This document shows, in pieces, positions 1-10,373 of a DNA stretch of 64,000 nt; the stretch's first letter is position 1; every line of letters starts with the position of its first letter. Origin of the DNA: Symbiodinium natans (Eukaryota; Sar; Dinophyceae; Suessiales; Symbiodiniaceae); contig CAJNDS010002346.1 in assembly GCA_905221605.1 (NCBI GenBank), positions 1,079,240 to 1,143,239 of the forward strand, written 5' to 3'. Position numbers and translations under genes: made by a program. The notes beneath the pieces are model-generated. The model was not told the origin of the DNA, did not search any database, and worked only from the letters and a program-made list of their open reading frames with translations.

Positions 1-20
1 AATGCTGTGACCCTCGGCGT

Positions 21-163
21 AACCCTAAACCCTAAACCCTAAACCCCTAACCCTAAACCCTAAACCCTAAACCCTAAACCCCAAACCCCAAACCCCAAAC
101 CCCAAACCCCAAACCCCAATCCCCAAACCCTAAACCCTAAACCCTAAACCCTAAGCCCTAGAG
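21..163. repeat. CCCTAAA/CCCCAAA tract
   Basis: Telomere-type array with an internal run of the CCCCAAA variant. It lies upstream of the first candidate exon of gene A. Confidence 0.95.
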
Positions 164-400
164 AGTCTTCTCGGGAGTTGCATGTCAGATGCTGCCAGAG
201 AGGGCCTGATATAGGGGTTTAGGGTTCAGGGATTAAGATTTAGGGTTTAGGGTTTAGGGTTTAAGGTTTAGGGTTAGGTTTAGGGTTTATTGTTTCAGGT
301 TTGGGGTTTAAGGTTTAGGGTTTAGGGTTTTCGGTCTTCCCTTATGGTACCTTGAAAGTTGTACTGTAATAACCCCCAAAACCCTATTCTAACTACTCAG

Positions 401-490
401 GCCCTAAATGAGGCACGCAATCCTTTGGTCATGGGGAGGCTGCCCCCACACTGGCCGGAAGCGACCGGCCAGCAGCTATCTGCTCATGAA
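401..490 (+). CDS. candidate exon, gene A (upstream part)
   Basis: Open 30-codon stretch between a CAG|G acceptor and a GA donor, reading ALNEARNPLVMGRLPPHWPE and onward to SAHE. It would join in phase 0 to the exon at 657. The 40 bases before the acceptor resemble those before another candidate exon at 33546. Protein family not recognised; placement in gene A is by order and phase only. Confidence 0.45.
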
Positions 491-656
491 GAAACCCTAA
501 ACCCTAAACCCTAAACCCTAAACCCTAAACCCTAAACTTCTAAATCAGAAACCCTAAGCCTCAACACCCCTAAACCCTTAAATCATATAAACATCCGTCT
601 TGTGATTTGAGGCATATTGCTTAATTCAGGGGTAGATCTTCCCCGCTCCCGCGCAG

Positions 657-707
657 GGCCGCGTCGACGTCTCCGAGAAGCCAGCCACTCCGCCCTCATC
701 AAAGGGG
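657..707 (+). CDS. candidate exon, gene A
   Basis: Acceptor GCGCAG|G and a GC donor at 708 bound the peptide GRVDVSEKPATPPSSKG. The EKP followed by the next exon's THLKLKPPPH parallels the gene B peptide [14 protein letters not shown], which supports the join. Confidence 0.55.
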
Positions 708-709
708 GC

Positions 710-955
710 CTAAACCCTAAACCCTAAACCCTAAACCCTAAACCCTAAACCCTAAACCCTAAACCCTAAACCCTAAACCCTAAACCCTAAACCCTAAACC
801 CTAAACCCTAAACCCTAAACCCCCTAAACCCTAAACCCTAAAACCCTAAACCCTAAACTCTAAACCCTAAACCCTAAACCCTAAACCCTAAACCCTAAAC
901 CCTAAACCCTAAACCCTAAACCCTACACCCTACACCCTACACCCTAAACCCTTCC
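710..955. repeat. long CCCTAAA tract in gene A intron
   Basis: About 30 units with minor variants (CCCTACA near the end), directly after the donor of the exon ending at 707. Confidence 0.97.
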
Positions 956-1167
956 CCCTAGACCCCCAATGGCCTCAAGCTTTTAGGCGCAAGGGGGTTT
1001 TAGGGGAATTAGGGCCCACACCTCAAAGCCAAATTCCATCCTGAAGAATGAAGTGTGAACTCTAGACCCTAGACCCTAGACCCTAGACCCTAGACCCTAG
1101 ACCCTAGACCCTAGACCCTAAACCCTAAACCCTAAACCCTAAACCCGCCAAATCCCCCGAAGCCCAG

Positions 1168-1221
1168 GTGACTCACCTGAAGTTAAAGCCTCCGCCGCAC
1201 ACGGGTGTGGGCCGAGAAGAG
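1168..1221 (+). CDS. gene A exon: pre-DM10 linker
   Basis: AGCCCAG|G acceptor; GA donor (GAG|GAGCCC). Encodes VTHLKLKPPPHTGVGREE, matching the gene B exon at 55746 and the proline-rich linker typical before the last DM10 unit of EFHC proteins. Confidence 0.82.
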
Positions 1222-4200
1222 GAGCCCATGTGCAAGGGGGTTCAGGGGTTTAGGGTTTAGGGTTTAGGGTTTAGAGGAGTTGGGCTCAAGGCACGTACGG
1301 GTTCCTGATAGTGATTTAGGACATCAGGTACACGTCCCGGCAAAGAACCGTTGATGGGTTATGTAGGGCAAGTGCTTCCCCCGCTCCCTATTCAGAACCG
1401 GGAAGTTTAGGGGTTTCGCGGATTGGGTTTATAGGGTTACCCTAAACCCTAAACCCTAAACCCTAAATAAACCCAAAACCCTAAATTAGGATTCACGGTT
1501 TGGGGCTCAAAAAAAGGCCCCAACGATAGTTTGTCAACCCGTCTGTGGCCTCAGCCCTAAGCAGCCTGCTGGGCCCATAAAGTAAAACGTATCCTGCTCC
1601 GACATCCCACCGTCCGACCCTAAGCCCTAAGCCCTAAGCCCTAAGCCCTGAGCCCTAAGCCCTAAGCCCTAAGCCCTAAGCCCTAAGCCCTAAACCTTGC
1701 ATCAAAGTAGACAGCCGGAAGAGGACTCCTTGATCAACTGCCAGATGGTCCAGCCGAAGCCGCCGAAGAAAGACCTGGAAAGGCACGACCCTCACAGTTT
1801 AGGGACCCTAAACCCTAAACCCTAAACCCTAAACCCTAAACCCTAAACCCTAAACCCTAAACCCTAAACCCTACACCCTGAACCCTAAACCCACCTTGGG
1901 AAGTGCACCCTTATGCTAGCAGTCCTTAGGAGGGATGTTAGTACCCCTTACTAAAGTCCCCTTCAAGGACTGTTGGTATAAGGGGGAACATCCCCCAATC
2001 TACATGAATGTGATATAAGGGTTTCGGGTTTAGGGTTTAGGGTTTAGTAAGGATCGAAATGGTGATTTCAGTGGCAGGATTGAGCATGCTTCAATTTTTC
2101 ATTGCCCTTGATCCGTGCATAATCCTTATACAGCCATAGAAGCTGAGTTTCTATAGCGCCCAAACCTATCCCAGGTTTGAGGCATATTCCTCAAGTCAGG
2201 GGTATTGTGCTCTTTGGGTAAGGTCGGATGGTAGCCTAGAGCAGAGCTAGCTGAACTCAACAAGGCATGGGTTCTCTGAGCCGTTCTCTGACCAAAGGAC
2301 CCCCAAGATTTCTGGGTTAAGGGTTTAGGGTTTAGGGTTTAGGGTAATACCTCAAATTGTTTCTGCAGGCTTATGATCTACACCGGGGAAGTCTTGCGCT
2401 TCGAGTGCAACATGGTGCGGCTTGGCACAGCACAGGATCCGGCAGACTCGGCTCTGGCCTAGGGTGGAGCGTTTCGCCGGTTTCGAGGGAAGTCGGGCCC
2501 AAGATATACCCTTTAAGGGATTCACAAGGGTACCTCATTCCCCCATTCCCTTCTTTCCAACAGTAGGTTCTGGGATCCCCCGTAGAGGGTGTGTGGGGGG
2601 GCTTGGTCTACAGGTGGAAGATGCAGCAGGCCGGCCGAAAGGACCCTAACCCCTAAACCCTACACCCTAAACCCTAAGTCCTAAGCCCCAGCTTTTTGTT
2701 CAGAGATCGTTGTTTCGGATTATGGGTAGTGAGTGTGTCTTTTTGGGAAGGGACTGTGGGCTGCCTCGGGGCCCCTTTTGCGAGCTGATGACATGTGTAC
2801 CCACAACTGTTCCCTGCGGAGTGATCCAAGAGGGGGTCTGCTAGGCGGGTGGCAACAAAACCCTAAATCCTGAACCCTGCACCCTGAACCCTAAACCCTA
2901 ACCCTAAACCCCTTCAATCCGAAGGTCGCGCATGCAGCGGGGATAGGGCCCCTTGGACCCCAGAGCACCCTAGAAGCCTTGCGCCCAAAGCTCTGGGGCA
3001 AGAAGGGTTCCTGGGTAGGCTTTAGGGTTTAGGGTTTGGGGTTTAGGGTTTTCGGTTTAGGGTTTTCGGTTTACGGTTTACGGTTTAGGGTTTAGGATTT
3101 AGGGTTTAGGGTAGGCCCCTTGGGATACTTTATACTTCCATTGGCTTGAAGAGGTTCATATTTTATGAAGACTTTTCAGAGACCCTAAGCCCTAAAACAC
3201 CTAAACCTGCCTAACCCTGAACCCTACACAGGGTGTACGCGGCCAACCTATCTTCCCCAGGAATGGCGAGCCGGAAGACGAGTTGCGAAAGCTGGTTATC
3301 GCATACTACCCAGCGGACGGTGACGTAGCGGTCTTTGAGGCACCCCGCGCTGCTTTGTTCAGGGGAGTTTTAGGGTTCAGGGTTTAGGGTTTAGGGTTTA
3401 GGGTTTAGGGTTAGGGTTTAGGGTTTAGGGTTTAGGGTTTAGGGTTTAGGGTTTAGGGTTTAGGCTTTAGGCCCTCTCAACTCCTGCACCCGAAACCCCT
3501 ACACCCCTAAAACCCTAAACCCTGAACCCCAAGTCCTAAAGCAGCAGCCCTAAAGTCCAACAGGCTGTTGGGGGAAGTGGAGCCGTAAACCTGAAAGTGC
3601 CAAAGGCCCTGAGGGCCTCAAAGCCCAAGCGTCTGTTTAGGGTCTAGGGTTTTTAGGGTTTCGGGTTTAGGGTTTAGGGTTCAGGGTTCAGGGTTTAGGG
3701 TTTAGGGTTTACAGGATTGTTTCATGTTTGTAGGGGCGGAAGCCCGACGCCCAAAACGTTAAGACCTTACAGGGGGATTTGTAGCAGCGCCCCCGTTGAG
3801 CTCTCGGAAGTCAGCCAGCACAAAATGCCCATGGCTTTTGAAGGCCGTCGTGAAGCTAGGCAACGTTAGGGAAGCTTAGGGAGCCTTAGGGAGTCGTGAG
3901 GAGTATTTAGGAACCTTGGGTTACATACCCCCCCTTGAACCCCCCCTCCCTTAGGAACCCTATACTTGGAGGTTCATGGGTAGCTATAAGTAAGGTTATA
4001 AATTCCTTAAAGAGGGTTCTAAGTATAGCTACCATGCTTACGACCGTACTTGTAATTACCCATGAACCTCCATGTAATGCAACCCAAGCTCATTATGTGT
4101 TTGCATCCCAGGCCGTTTGGAACGCGGGTCGAAACTCAAAAGCCGACAGTTTGGGATGTTCCCCCTTGTACTAACAGTCCTGAATAGGGATAAGCACAGG

Positions 4201-7200
4201 GGGTACAAAAAGACTGTTAGCACACATCCCAATCGACCGTTCCTGAGGCATGGCTCGGTTGTTCTAGCCCGGAGCCAAAGAAAGTTCTCGGAGCTTATGA
4301 TTGAACTCCCTGTAGCAAACAAGGTACCCCAAGAGCCCCGTACCCCTTAGTTAAGGAAGATACCTTAAAGTCACATTAGAGTCCCTATTCTGTTTTAAGG
4401 CAAATTTCCCAATTAAGGGGCATTGGGCTCTGTGGGTAGGGAGTCCCAAAGCAGAAGCCGCAGTCTCACCCCCCGGACCTGACCCCTAGGCGCCTGTGCG
4501 GAACAGTGGGCACATGGGCGGCAAGTTTGCGGACAAGCGGAAGATCAAGAATCCGGACACCGGAGAGTACTTCAAGCTCGAGGCAGCCTGCTTTCTTCTT
4601 TTCTTTTACACTGCGGGGGGGGGGGGGGATTCAGGGTTTATTATGTTCATCCTAAGCCCGAAACCCTACTAAGGGTGGGTCTCATGCTGGGGATGCCAAG
4701 AAGTACCTTCCTTCCTCTTTTTGAGTGTTGAGATCCCTTAGATTGAAATCCCTTAGACAGAAGCTGGGCGCCTTTTGATTTGTAGAGTTTAGTTTGGGGT
4801 TTAGGGTTTAGGGTTTAGGGTTTAGGGTTTAGGGTTTAGGGTTTAGGGTTTAGGGCTTAGGGTTTAGGGTTTAGGGTTAGGGTTTAGGGTTTAGGGTTTA
4901 GGGTTTAGGGTTTAGGGTTTAGGGTTTAGGGTTTAGGGTTTAGGGTGCCGGCAACGCCCTCAGTCCGGCTGCAAAAAAGGGTTTAGGGTGCCACCCCAGA
5001 TACGGGATTCAGGACTTGTGTGTGATGGCTAGCCACGTCGTAGGCTGCATGGTGAGGGTGCTAAACTTGGTGGCGATGGCGATGTCTGCCTCCGACACCC
5101 GCAAGTAACCCTTAACTTCCGGCTGTAAGGGTTTAGGGTTTAGGGTTTAGGGTTTAGGGTTTAGGGTTTAGGGTTAGGGTTTAGGGTTTAGGGTTCCCCC
5201 CTCAAGCACCAGCAAATCAAACCTACAGGGAGGCCAGCTATGCATGGGTTTCCCTACTACCCAACCTTCCCCCCTCTATCCTACCCCCCCTACTTGGAGG
5301 TTCATCGTACTTATTATAAGTGCCCTGATATGGTTATAAGTACAGTTATAAGTATAGTTATAATTAGTTACTAAGTGCCATGAACCTCCAAGTAGGCCCC
5401 CCTTCGATAACGTTAACTAGGCTTAAGTATCCCTTAATAGCCTTGATTAAGGGGGGTGGGGGGGTGGGGGTAGTATAGAGAGAGGGGGGTAGTAGGGCAA
5501 CGGACTTGCAGCCCAAGTCTTCTATCCAAATTTCGTGATCTTGTACATACATGAACAATAAATATGTATGTAACTACTAAACAGCCAAAATAAATCAGTT
5601 GCAAGCACATAGTAATCCTGAACAAAGCGTCTAATATATTGTACCATGGTATTTTGTTATTCCTACTTCTCTACCTAGAACCAGAGAGCCCCTCCCTGTA
5701 GATCCCTACCAACTCTGGCCCAGGACTTCTTTGTCGGCCAGACGGTCACCGTAGCGGCACAGCCACTTCAGATCGTAAGAGCAGACGAGCACTGCTTGCA
5801 ATACCTCGAGGCCCCTTGCATGAAGATCAGGGGCGTGCGCGGTGTGGGGTTTGGGCTGCAGGGCTCAGAGCATCTGCGCATCCTAGGAATCCTCTCGCAT
5901 TGTGTTCGAACAAAAATGCTTTGGAGAGCATAAGCTAGGTTTGGGGTTTAGGGTTCGGGGCCGTGCCTAGACCTCAAATTGTAGCTCCTTCTGTGCAAAG
6001 GGCATATCTAAGTCTATGGCTAGCCTGGTATCATAAGACAAGCAGGTACCCTGAACAAAAAGAAGCTACAGCTGGGGGCCCAGAAACACCCCAAACGGGT
6101 GCTTGGGCCCGTTTTGCTGTTAGAAGCACTCCTGGCCTTGCCACGACTTCTTCAGAGCCTGTCTAGCTCCTCAGTTCTGCCTTACTAATTCTCTCGATCA
6201 GTGTTAGGGATCCTTTTACTTTTTGGGTTATGGGCTTTCTTATATATGAACAAAAAGGATCCTTTCTTCTTCCTAGGGGAACAGGGATTAAGTTCTTGGC
6301 AGGGAACTAGGGAATCAAGTGCCTGAACATAATTAAGTAGATGGGCCTTAGGTACCCGATCGGAAGCTCCCGACGGTGAACGAGTATTATGTCCTAGCGT
6401 CGCAAGGTCGAGTCCACACCCCACACAGTTGCCATTACGATGCTTGCGACCTAGGGTTTTGGGTTTCGAAACCCTAAACCCTAAACCCTAAACCCTAAAC
6501 CCTAAACCCTAAACTCTAAACCCTAACCCCTAACCCCTAACCCCTAACCCCTAACCCCTAACCCCTAACCCCTAAACCCTAAACCCTAAACCCTAAACCC
6601 TAAACCCTAAACCCTAAACCCTAAACCTAGGGGTGAAGCCCACAACAGCCCTGAGACCTTGGCCCAGGCCCGGCCCCGCGAGTTTCCCTTCGCGGACCCC
6701 GTGGCGTGCGCGCAGCGCGTGGCGCCCCTCGCCGGCGAGCCGGAGATGCAGGACCCACAAGGCCAGGTCGGTGGTTGGGGGTTTAGGGTTTAGGGTTTCG
6801 GTTTTAGGGTGCAGCTCCTGAATGAAGGCCCTAAACCCGAGCCTCTAAACCATAAACCCGAGACCCTAAACCCTAAACACTACACCCTAAACCCTAAGCC
6901 CTAAACCCTAAAGAATACGCTACCCTACACTCTAAACCCGACGCCCCACACCCTAAACCACTCTTGGGTCTAATCCTCTGAGTGATTGGGGTATTGAAGT
7001 CTCTGGGTTGGTTCTGTCTTGAAGAAATGCTGCGGAAACGAGCTCTCCGCAGTGTTTAAGTTTTGGGGTTTAGGGTTTAGGGTTTCGGGGTTTAAGGATT
7101 TGAGGGAGACTTCGTTGAAAAAGGGGTTTACGGGTTCGGGGGTTTGGTTTATAGGGCTTCGGGTGATAGGGTTTGGGGTTTTAAGGGTTGAGGGCTGGTT

Positions 7201-8597
7201 TATGGTGCAAGGTTTACAGCCGTTTCACAAAGATAGGAATGTTTGCAGCTGTCTCAACCTATTGCCCTTCGGGTGGGTTCGGAGAAGGGGCTGTAGGAGT
7301 TTGGTGTCATTGTTTCTGGTGGGTTCAGGAGGGTTGTGCCCTAAACAGCAAAAACCCTAAACCCTAAACCCTAAACCCCTAAACTCTGTTTGGGTGAAGG
7401 GCCTGCGGGCCTTGAGGACGGCTGGCTTGTGCTGGGGCTCTTCGGTTCAGGGGTTTAGGGTTTAGGGTTTAGGGTTTCGGGTTTCGGGTTTATAGGGTTT
7501 GTAGGGTTAATCGGGTTTAAGGGTTTATAGGGTTTATAGGGTTTATAGGGTTTATAGGGTTAATAGGGTTTAAGGGTTTATAGGGTTTATAGGGTTTATA
7601 GGGTTTATAGGGTTAATAGGGTTTATAGGGTTTATAGGGTTTATAGGGTTTATAGGGTTTATAGGGTTTATAGGGCTTATAGGGTTTATAGGGTTTATAG
7701 GGTTTATAGGGTTTAGGGTTCAGTACGCTTTCCCGTCACACGCCTCGGTATCAGGTTCAGAAACGGGTTTAGGGTACAGGGTTCAGGGTCTGGTCTATGT
7801 GGGCCAGAGGTTGCGCTTCGCTTGTGGCTGTTCGTGGTTGTTTCGCGCCGGCCTCGTCCAGCCTCGTACCCTAAACCCTAAACCCTAAACCCTAAACCCT
7901 AAACCCTAAACCCTAAACCCTAAACCCTAAACCCTAAACCCTAAACCCTAAACCCTAAACCCTAAACCCTAAACCCTAAACCCTAAACCCTAAACCCTAA
8001 ACGAAAGGGGGGGCAGGTCTCGAGCCCGAGCGCCTCAAGGAGCTCGCGGCGTCCCACGGCATTTGCCTCATTGACCACGAGGCGTGCCAGGGGGGGTTTA
8101 GGGTTTAGGGTTTAGGGTTTAGGGTTAGGGTTTCGGGTTTAGGGGTTTGCTTGTTTAGGGTCCAACAAAGGGGGTAACCTTCTCTGGGGGTTCTTATCAG
8201 GAGGGTTGTCCGTGTGAAACAAAACGGTATCGGAAGTAGAATATGGGCATTAGAACCCCGAAGTAGACCCTAAACCTTCAACCCTTTAGAAACCCTAATA
8301 ACCACAGTGCTGTCGGGCTCAGTGGCTCAGACACAGAGGCAGCGTCAGGTAAGCCCTAAAATCTGCAACCCGAAACAAACCCTGAAAACGCCTAGGCATA
8401 ATCCACAAAGCCTTTTGACAACCCGAAGCCCTAAACCTTAAACCCTAAATCCTAACCCCCGAAGTTCCCAGTCAGGGAAGATTTCGTCTTTTCGCTGCAT
8501 GCAGGTTGTGACCCTCCTCCGCCACTTTGGCATTGCCGGAGAGTCCGACGACGCGCCGCCGAGAATCCTGGGCCCGGCGCCTGCGCCACAAAGCCAG
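1168..8597 (+). CDS. gene A: DM10-domain (EFHC/Rib72-like) axonemal protein, 5' end outside window
   Basis: Nine exons join in phase: 1168-1221, 1724-1782, 2369-2416, 3261-3339, 4490-4582, 5724-5810, 6668-6771, 8017-8081 and 8505-about 8597. The product shows the linker KPPPHTGVGREE then DSLINCQMVQPKPPKK, a full DM10 unit ([65 protein letters not shown]), then a C-terminal tail. DM10 (DUF1126) proteins such as EFHC1 and Rib72 are microtubule inner proteins of ciliary doublets, so a flagellar role is expected. Every acceptor is AG|G; most donors are GC, one is GA. Introns are full of telomere-type repeats. Upstream exons probably include those at 401 and 657; downstream ones may run to a stop at 27564. 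Domain identity is strong; exact exon edges are inferred. Confidence 0.85.
1724..1782 (+). CDS. gene A exon: EDSL..PKPPKK linker
   Basis: Acceptor AAGAG|G; GC donor. Encodes DSLINCQMVQPKPPKKDLE plus two bases. Close homologue of gene B exon 57055-57105 ([15 protein letters not shown]). Confidence 0.86.
1804..1892. repeat. CCCTAAA tract
   Basis: Interstitial telomere-type tract in the intron between the exons at 1724 and 2369. Confidence 0.95.
1905..1993. mobile_element. MITE family 2 copy (inverted-repeat element)
   Basis: Arms CTAGCAGTCCTTAGG and AAGGACTGTTGGTATAAG pair as an inverted repeat, with the GGGGGAACATCCC terminus at the right end. Related copies lie near 4152, 11916, 47022 and 61588. 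No coding capacity. Confidence 0.75.
2369..2416 (+). CDS. gene A exon: start of DM10 unit
   Basis: TTCTGCAG|G acceptor; GC donor (ATGGT|GCGGC). Encodes (R)LMIYTGEVLRFECNM(V). Joined to 3261 it gives [14 protein letters not shown], matching [14 protein letters not shown] of gene B. The longer open frame covering this interval is not a separate gene. Confidence 0.87.
3261..3339 (+). CDS. gene A exon: DM10 core strand region
   Basis: CCCCAG|G acceptor; GC donor (GAG|GCACCC). Encodes [20 protein letters not shown] then DVAVFE. Only conservative changes separate it from gene B exon 58149-58246. Confidence 0.9.
3365..3475. repeat. TTTAGGG tract next to a donor site
   Basis: Sense-orientation telomere-type tract that starts about 25 bases after the donor of the exon ending at 3339. 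Confidence 0.96.
3963..4075. mobile_element. MITE family 1 copy
   Basis: Terminal inverted repeats CTTGGAGGTTCATGGGTA and TACCCATGAACCTCCATG flank about 75 bases rich in TATAAG. Same family at 5293, 37032, 48345 and 59225. Lies in a gene A intron. Confidence 0.85.
4152..4229. mobile_element. MITE family 2 copy
   Basis: Left end GGGATGTTCCCCCTTGTACT and the diverged right end GACTGTTAGCACACATCCCA form the arms of the element also seen at 11916 and 47022. The small open frames over it are incidental. Confidence 0.78.
4490..4582 (+). CDS. gene A exon: DM10 NSG..GGKF motif
   Basis: CCCTAG|G acceptor; GC donor. 31 codons: [20 protein letters not shown] then NPDTGEYFKLE. The NSG-GGKF-KR-KNPDTG signature is diagnostic of the second half of EFHC-type DM10. 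It differs from the gene B copy at 63099 mostly at synonymous sites. Confidence 0.92.
4795..4947. repeat. TTTAGGG tract
   Basis: About 20 sense-orientation units in the intron between the exons at 4490 and 5724. Confidence 0.97.
5293..5395. mobile_element. MITE family 1 copy
   Basis: TACTTGGAGGTTCAT at the left and ATGAACCTCCAAGTAG at the right, with repeated TTATAAGTA motifs inside. Confidence 0.88.
5396..5723. other. intron sequence without recognised gene
   Basis: AT-richer stretch with a G-rich run near 5455-5490. The two overlapping minus-strand open frames show no family signature and lie inside the gene A intron, so no gene is called. Confidence 0.6.
5724..5810 (+). CDS. gene A exon: end of DM10 unit
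   Basis: GGCCCAG|G acceptor; GC donor (GAG|GCCCCT). Encodes DFFVGQTVTVAAQPLQIVRA then DEHCLQYLE. The DF-VG-T-V and ADE-L-Y-E positions match the end of DM10 in EFHC proteins. Confidence 0.92.
6468..6627. repeat. CCCTAAA/CCCCTAAC tract before an acceptor
   Basis: Antisense-orientation array with a central run of an octamer CCCCTAAC variant. It ends about 40 bases before the exon at 6668. Confidence 0.96.
6668..6771 (+). CDS. gene A exon: post-DM10 region
   Basis: GCCCAG|G acceptor; GC donor chosen because it restores phase to the next exon. Encodes ARPREFPFADPVACAQRVAP then LAGEPEMQDPQ. The EFPFAD motif just after the DM10 unit resembles the EFP-SD stretch in that place in EFHC proteins. Confidence 0.72.
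7445..7727. repeat. TTTATAGGG nonamer array
   Basis: Variant telomere-type array in which many units are the nonamer TTTATAGGG, with some TTAATAGGG. It looks like local amplification of a mutated unit. Confidence 0.93.
7868..8002. repeat. CCCTAAA tract before an acceptor
   Basis: Nearly pure array of about 19 units ending 14 bases before the acceptor at 8016. Confidence 0.97.
8017..8081 (+). CDS. gene A exon: C-terminal region
   Basis: GGGCAG|G acceptor; GC donor (GAG|GCGTGC). With one base from the previous exon it reads GLEPERLKELAASHGICLID then HE. EF-hand-like character is possible but not certain. Confidence 0.68.
8505..8597 (+). CDS. gene A exon: C-terminal region
   Basis: GCATGCAG|G acceptor. 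Encodes VVTLLRHFGIAGESDDAPPR then ILGPAPAPQSQ. A GA donor at 8598 would join in phase to the candidate exon at 9521; a GT donor at 8602 is the alternative. Confidence 0.68.
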
Positions 8598-8605
8598 GAA
8601 GGTTG

Positions 8606-8697
8606 GGGTTTAGGGTTTAGGGTTTAGGGTTTAGGGTTTAGGGTTTAGGGTTTAGGGTTTAGGGTTTAGGGTTTAGGGTTTAGGGTTTAGGGTCTCG
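8606..8697. repeat. TTTAGGG tract next to a donor site
   Basis: Sense-orientation array starting within ten bases of the end of the preceding exon. Confidence 0.96.
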
Positions 8698-9008
8698 GGT
8701 TTGCAAAGGTTTTGCCGCAAGTTCAATCTCGAGTATTCCCAGAACTGCAGCGCTCTCTGTGCGTGTGGCCTCAGCCATGAAGATTGAGAGCTCAGAGTTG
8801 GCTAAGCCCCCAAGCCCAGTTGCAAAAGAGGGTCTAGGGTTTAGGGTCTAGGGTTTAGGGTTTTGGGTTCAGCTCCAATCAGTTGAAGTAGTATGCCGTT
8901 TAGGGTGCCCTTAACTGTTCACGCGCGTCGTCCGCCCAGCGCAGAGGCTTCCAGGGTCCAGGGCGTAGGGTTCGAGCAGGGATCTTTTTCATTTCCCTTA
9001 CATAACCC

Positions 9009-9118
9009 CGATATGGGTGGTCGTCAAAATTATGGTCCCTTTTTGGATCCCTATTATAATACGGCACCTAGTATTTAGGGTACCCCCAAAAGGGATCATT
9101 TTTACAGCCACCCATATA
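9009..9118. mobile_element. MITE-like inverted repeat
   Basis: Arms ATATGGGTGGTCGTCAAAAT and ATTTTTACAGCCACCCATAT pair imperfectly, with GGTCCCTTTTTGG opposite CCAAAAGGGATC. A diverged relative lies near 58548-58612. Confidence 0.7.
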
Positions 9119-9520
9119 TGCCTTGTATCGTCCCTATATACCGAAGTAGCCACAACATGACCCCTAAATAGCCCCTAAGGTCCCTTATAAGGGTGCCTCC
9201 TTTAGTACTTTAGTCCCCTTGATCTAAGGTTCTTAGGGGGTCCATAAACAGAGGGCCGCACTCTGAGTAGTTGGAGGGCCAGACCTACTGCGGCATCTAT
9301 GCTGCACACAACCGTCCTCTTCCAGAGCTGCCCTCTGTTAACTTAGGGATACTTGGGAATAACTCTGAATTCTTGTGCACTATGAATTCCCAAGAAACAG
9401 CGAAAACCCCAAACCCTAAACCCTAAACCCTAAACCCCAAACCCTAAACCCTCTTTCCCCTCGGTGCAAACCAAGGAGCTCCTTGCCGGAGCGAAGTCGA
9501 TACCCGTCTGAGGGGTCAAG

Positions 9521-9599
9521 GAGGGTGCAGCAGAGATGAGGGGCAGGCCTGAGAAGCCAGGAGCCCCCAGCACAGCGCAAGGCGCCAGTTACCACGCGG
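9521..9599 (+). CDS. candidate exon downstream of gene A
   Basis: GTCAAG|G acceptor; open frame EGAAEMRGRPEKPGAPSTAQ then GASYHA, with a GT donor in GCG|GTGCTGG. Phase is compatible with the exon ending at 8597. No family recognised. Confidence 0.4.
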
Positions 9600-10258
9600 T
9601 GCTGGTTTAGGGTTTAGGGTTTAGGGTTTAGGGTTTAGGGTTTAGGGTTTAGGGTTTAGGGTGTTAGGGGCCTTGAATTCAGGGGTCTTGGGGTCTGGGG
9701 CTCTCCGTGGTGCTCTGCAGTGGATTTTGTTATTGCAAGCATCTTGGGGCCGCTTTTGTGTCGTGATTTAGGGTTTAGGGTTTAGGGGTTTCGGGGTTTA
9801 GGGGTTTAGGGTTTAGGGGTTTAGGGGTTTAGGGGTTTAGGGTTTAGGGTTTAGGGTTTAGGGTGGGGAGCTTCTAACCTCTCCGAGGTTCTCTTTCTGC
9901 CCTAAAAAAAGAAAATCGACAACGACGTTAAAGCACGGATTTCCTGTTTTCAACACTCAGCAAGCTGCTGAAGCTTCTAGGGGCCCCCTCCCCCTGCCTC
10001 CCGGAGGGGGGGGGAGCTCCATGAAGCAAAGCCTTAGGGTTTAGAAGGGTGCAGCAACCGAAAGCCCTGAAAAGCCTCAAACTCAGGCCTGCAACCTCTG
10101 AATTACCACGGTTTTGGTCTTTTTTTGCCATTTTGGGCCCAAGTCGGCTTGGGTTTCAGTAAACCCTACACCCTGAAGCTTGAACCCTACGGGTTTTAGG
10201 GCTTAGGATCCCGAAACCCTAAGCCCTAAATGTGTTCATCATGGGGACTCCACCGGAC

Positions 10259-10373
10259 CCCTAAGGTTGTACCCTTGGGTTTGGGGACCCTTTATCAAGA
10301 CCCTTTAGGGGAATATGAGGGCCACATGAGGAGTAGATTAAGGGGAACCTTTAGGGTACAATCTTAGGAGTAC
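10259..10373. mobile_element. MITE family 3 copy
   Basis: CCTAAGGTTGTACCCTTGGG at the left pairs with AGGGTACAATCTTAGG at the right. The second copy is at 35574-35686. Confidence 0.8.

Noticed and set aside
1-163. A true chromosome end at the left edge
   Set aside because: The first 20 bases are not repeat, and similar tracts occur throughout in both orientations with exons between them.
7019-7360. 113-codon open frame
   Set aside because: Largely a translation of degenerate TTTAGGG repeat (GLGFRVSGF) with no acceptor/donor pattern.
10127-10143. GCCATTTTGGGCCCAAG, close to the end of the dinoflagellate spliced leader
   Set aside because: It differs from the leader by one inserted base and one substitution and lacks the upstream part; with 64 kb on two strands a chance match is plausible and no retroposed gene follows.
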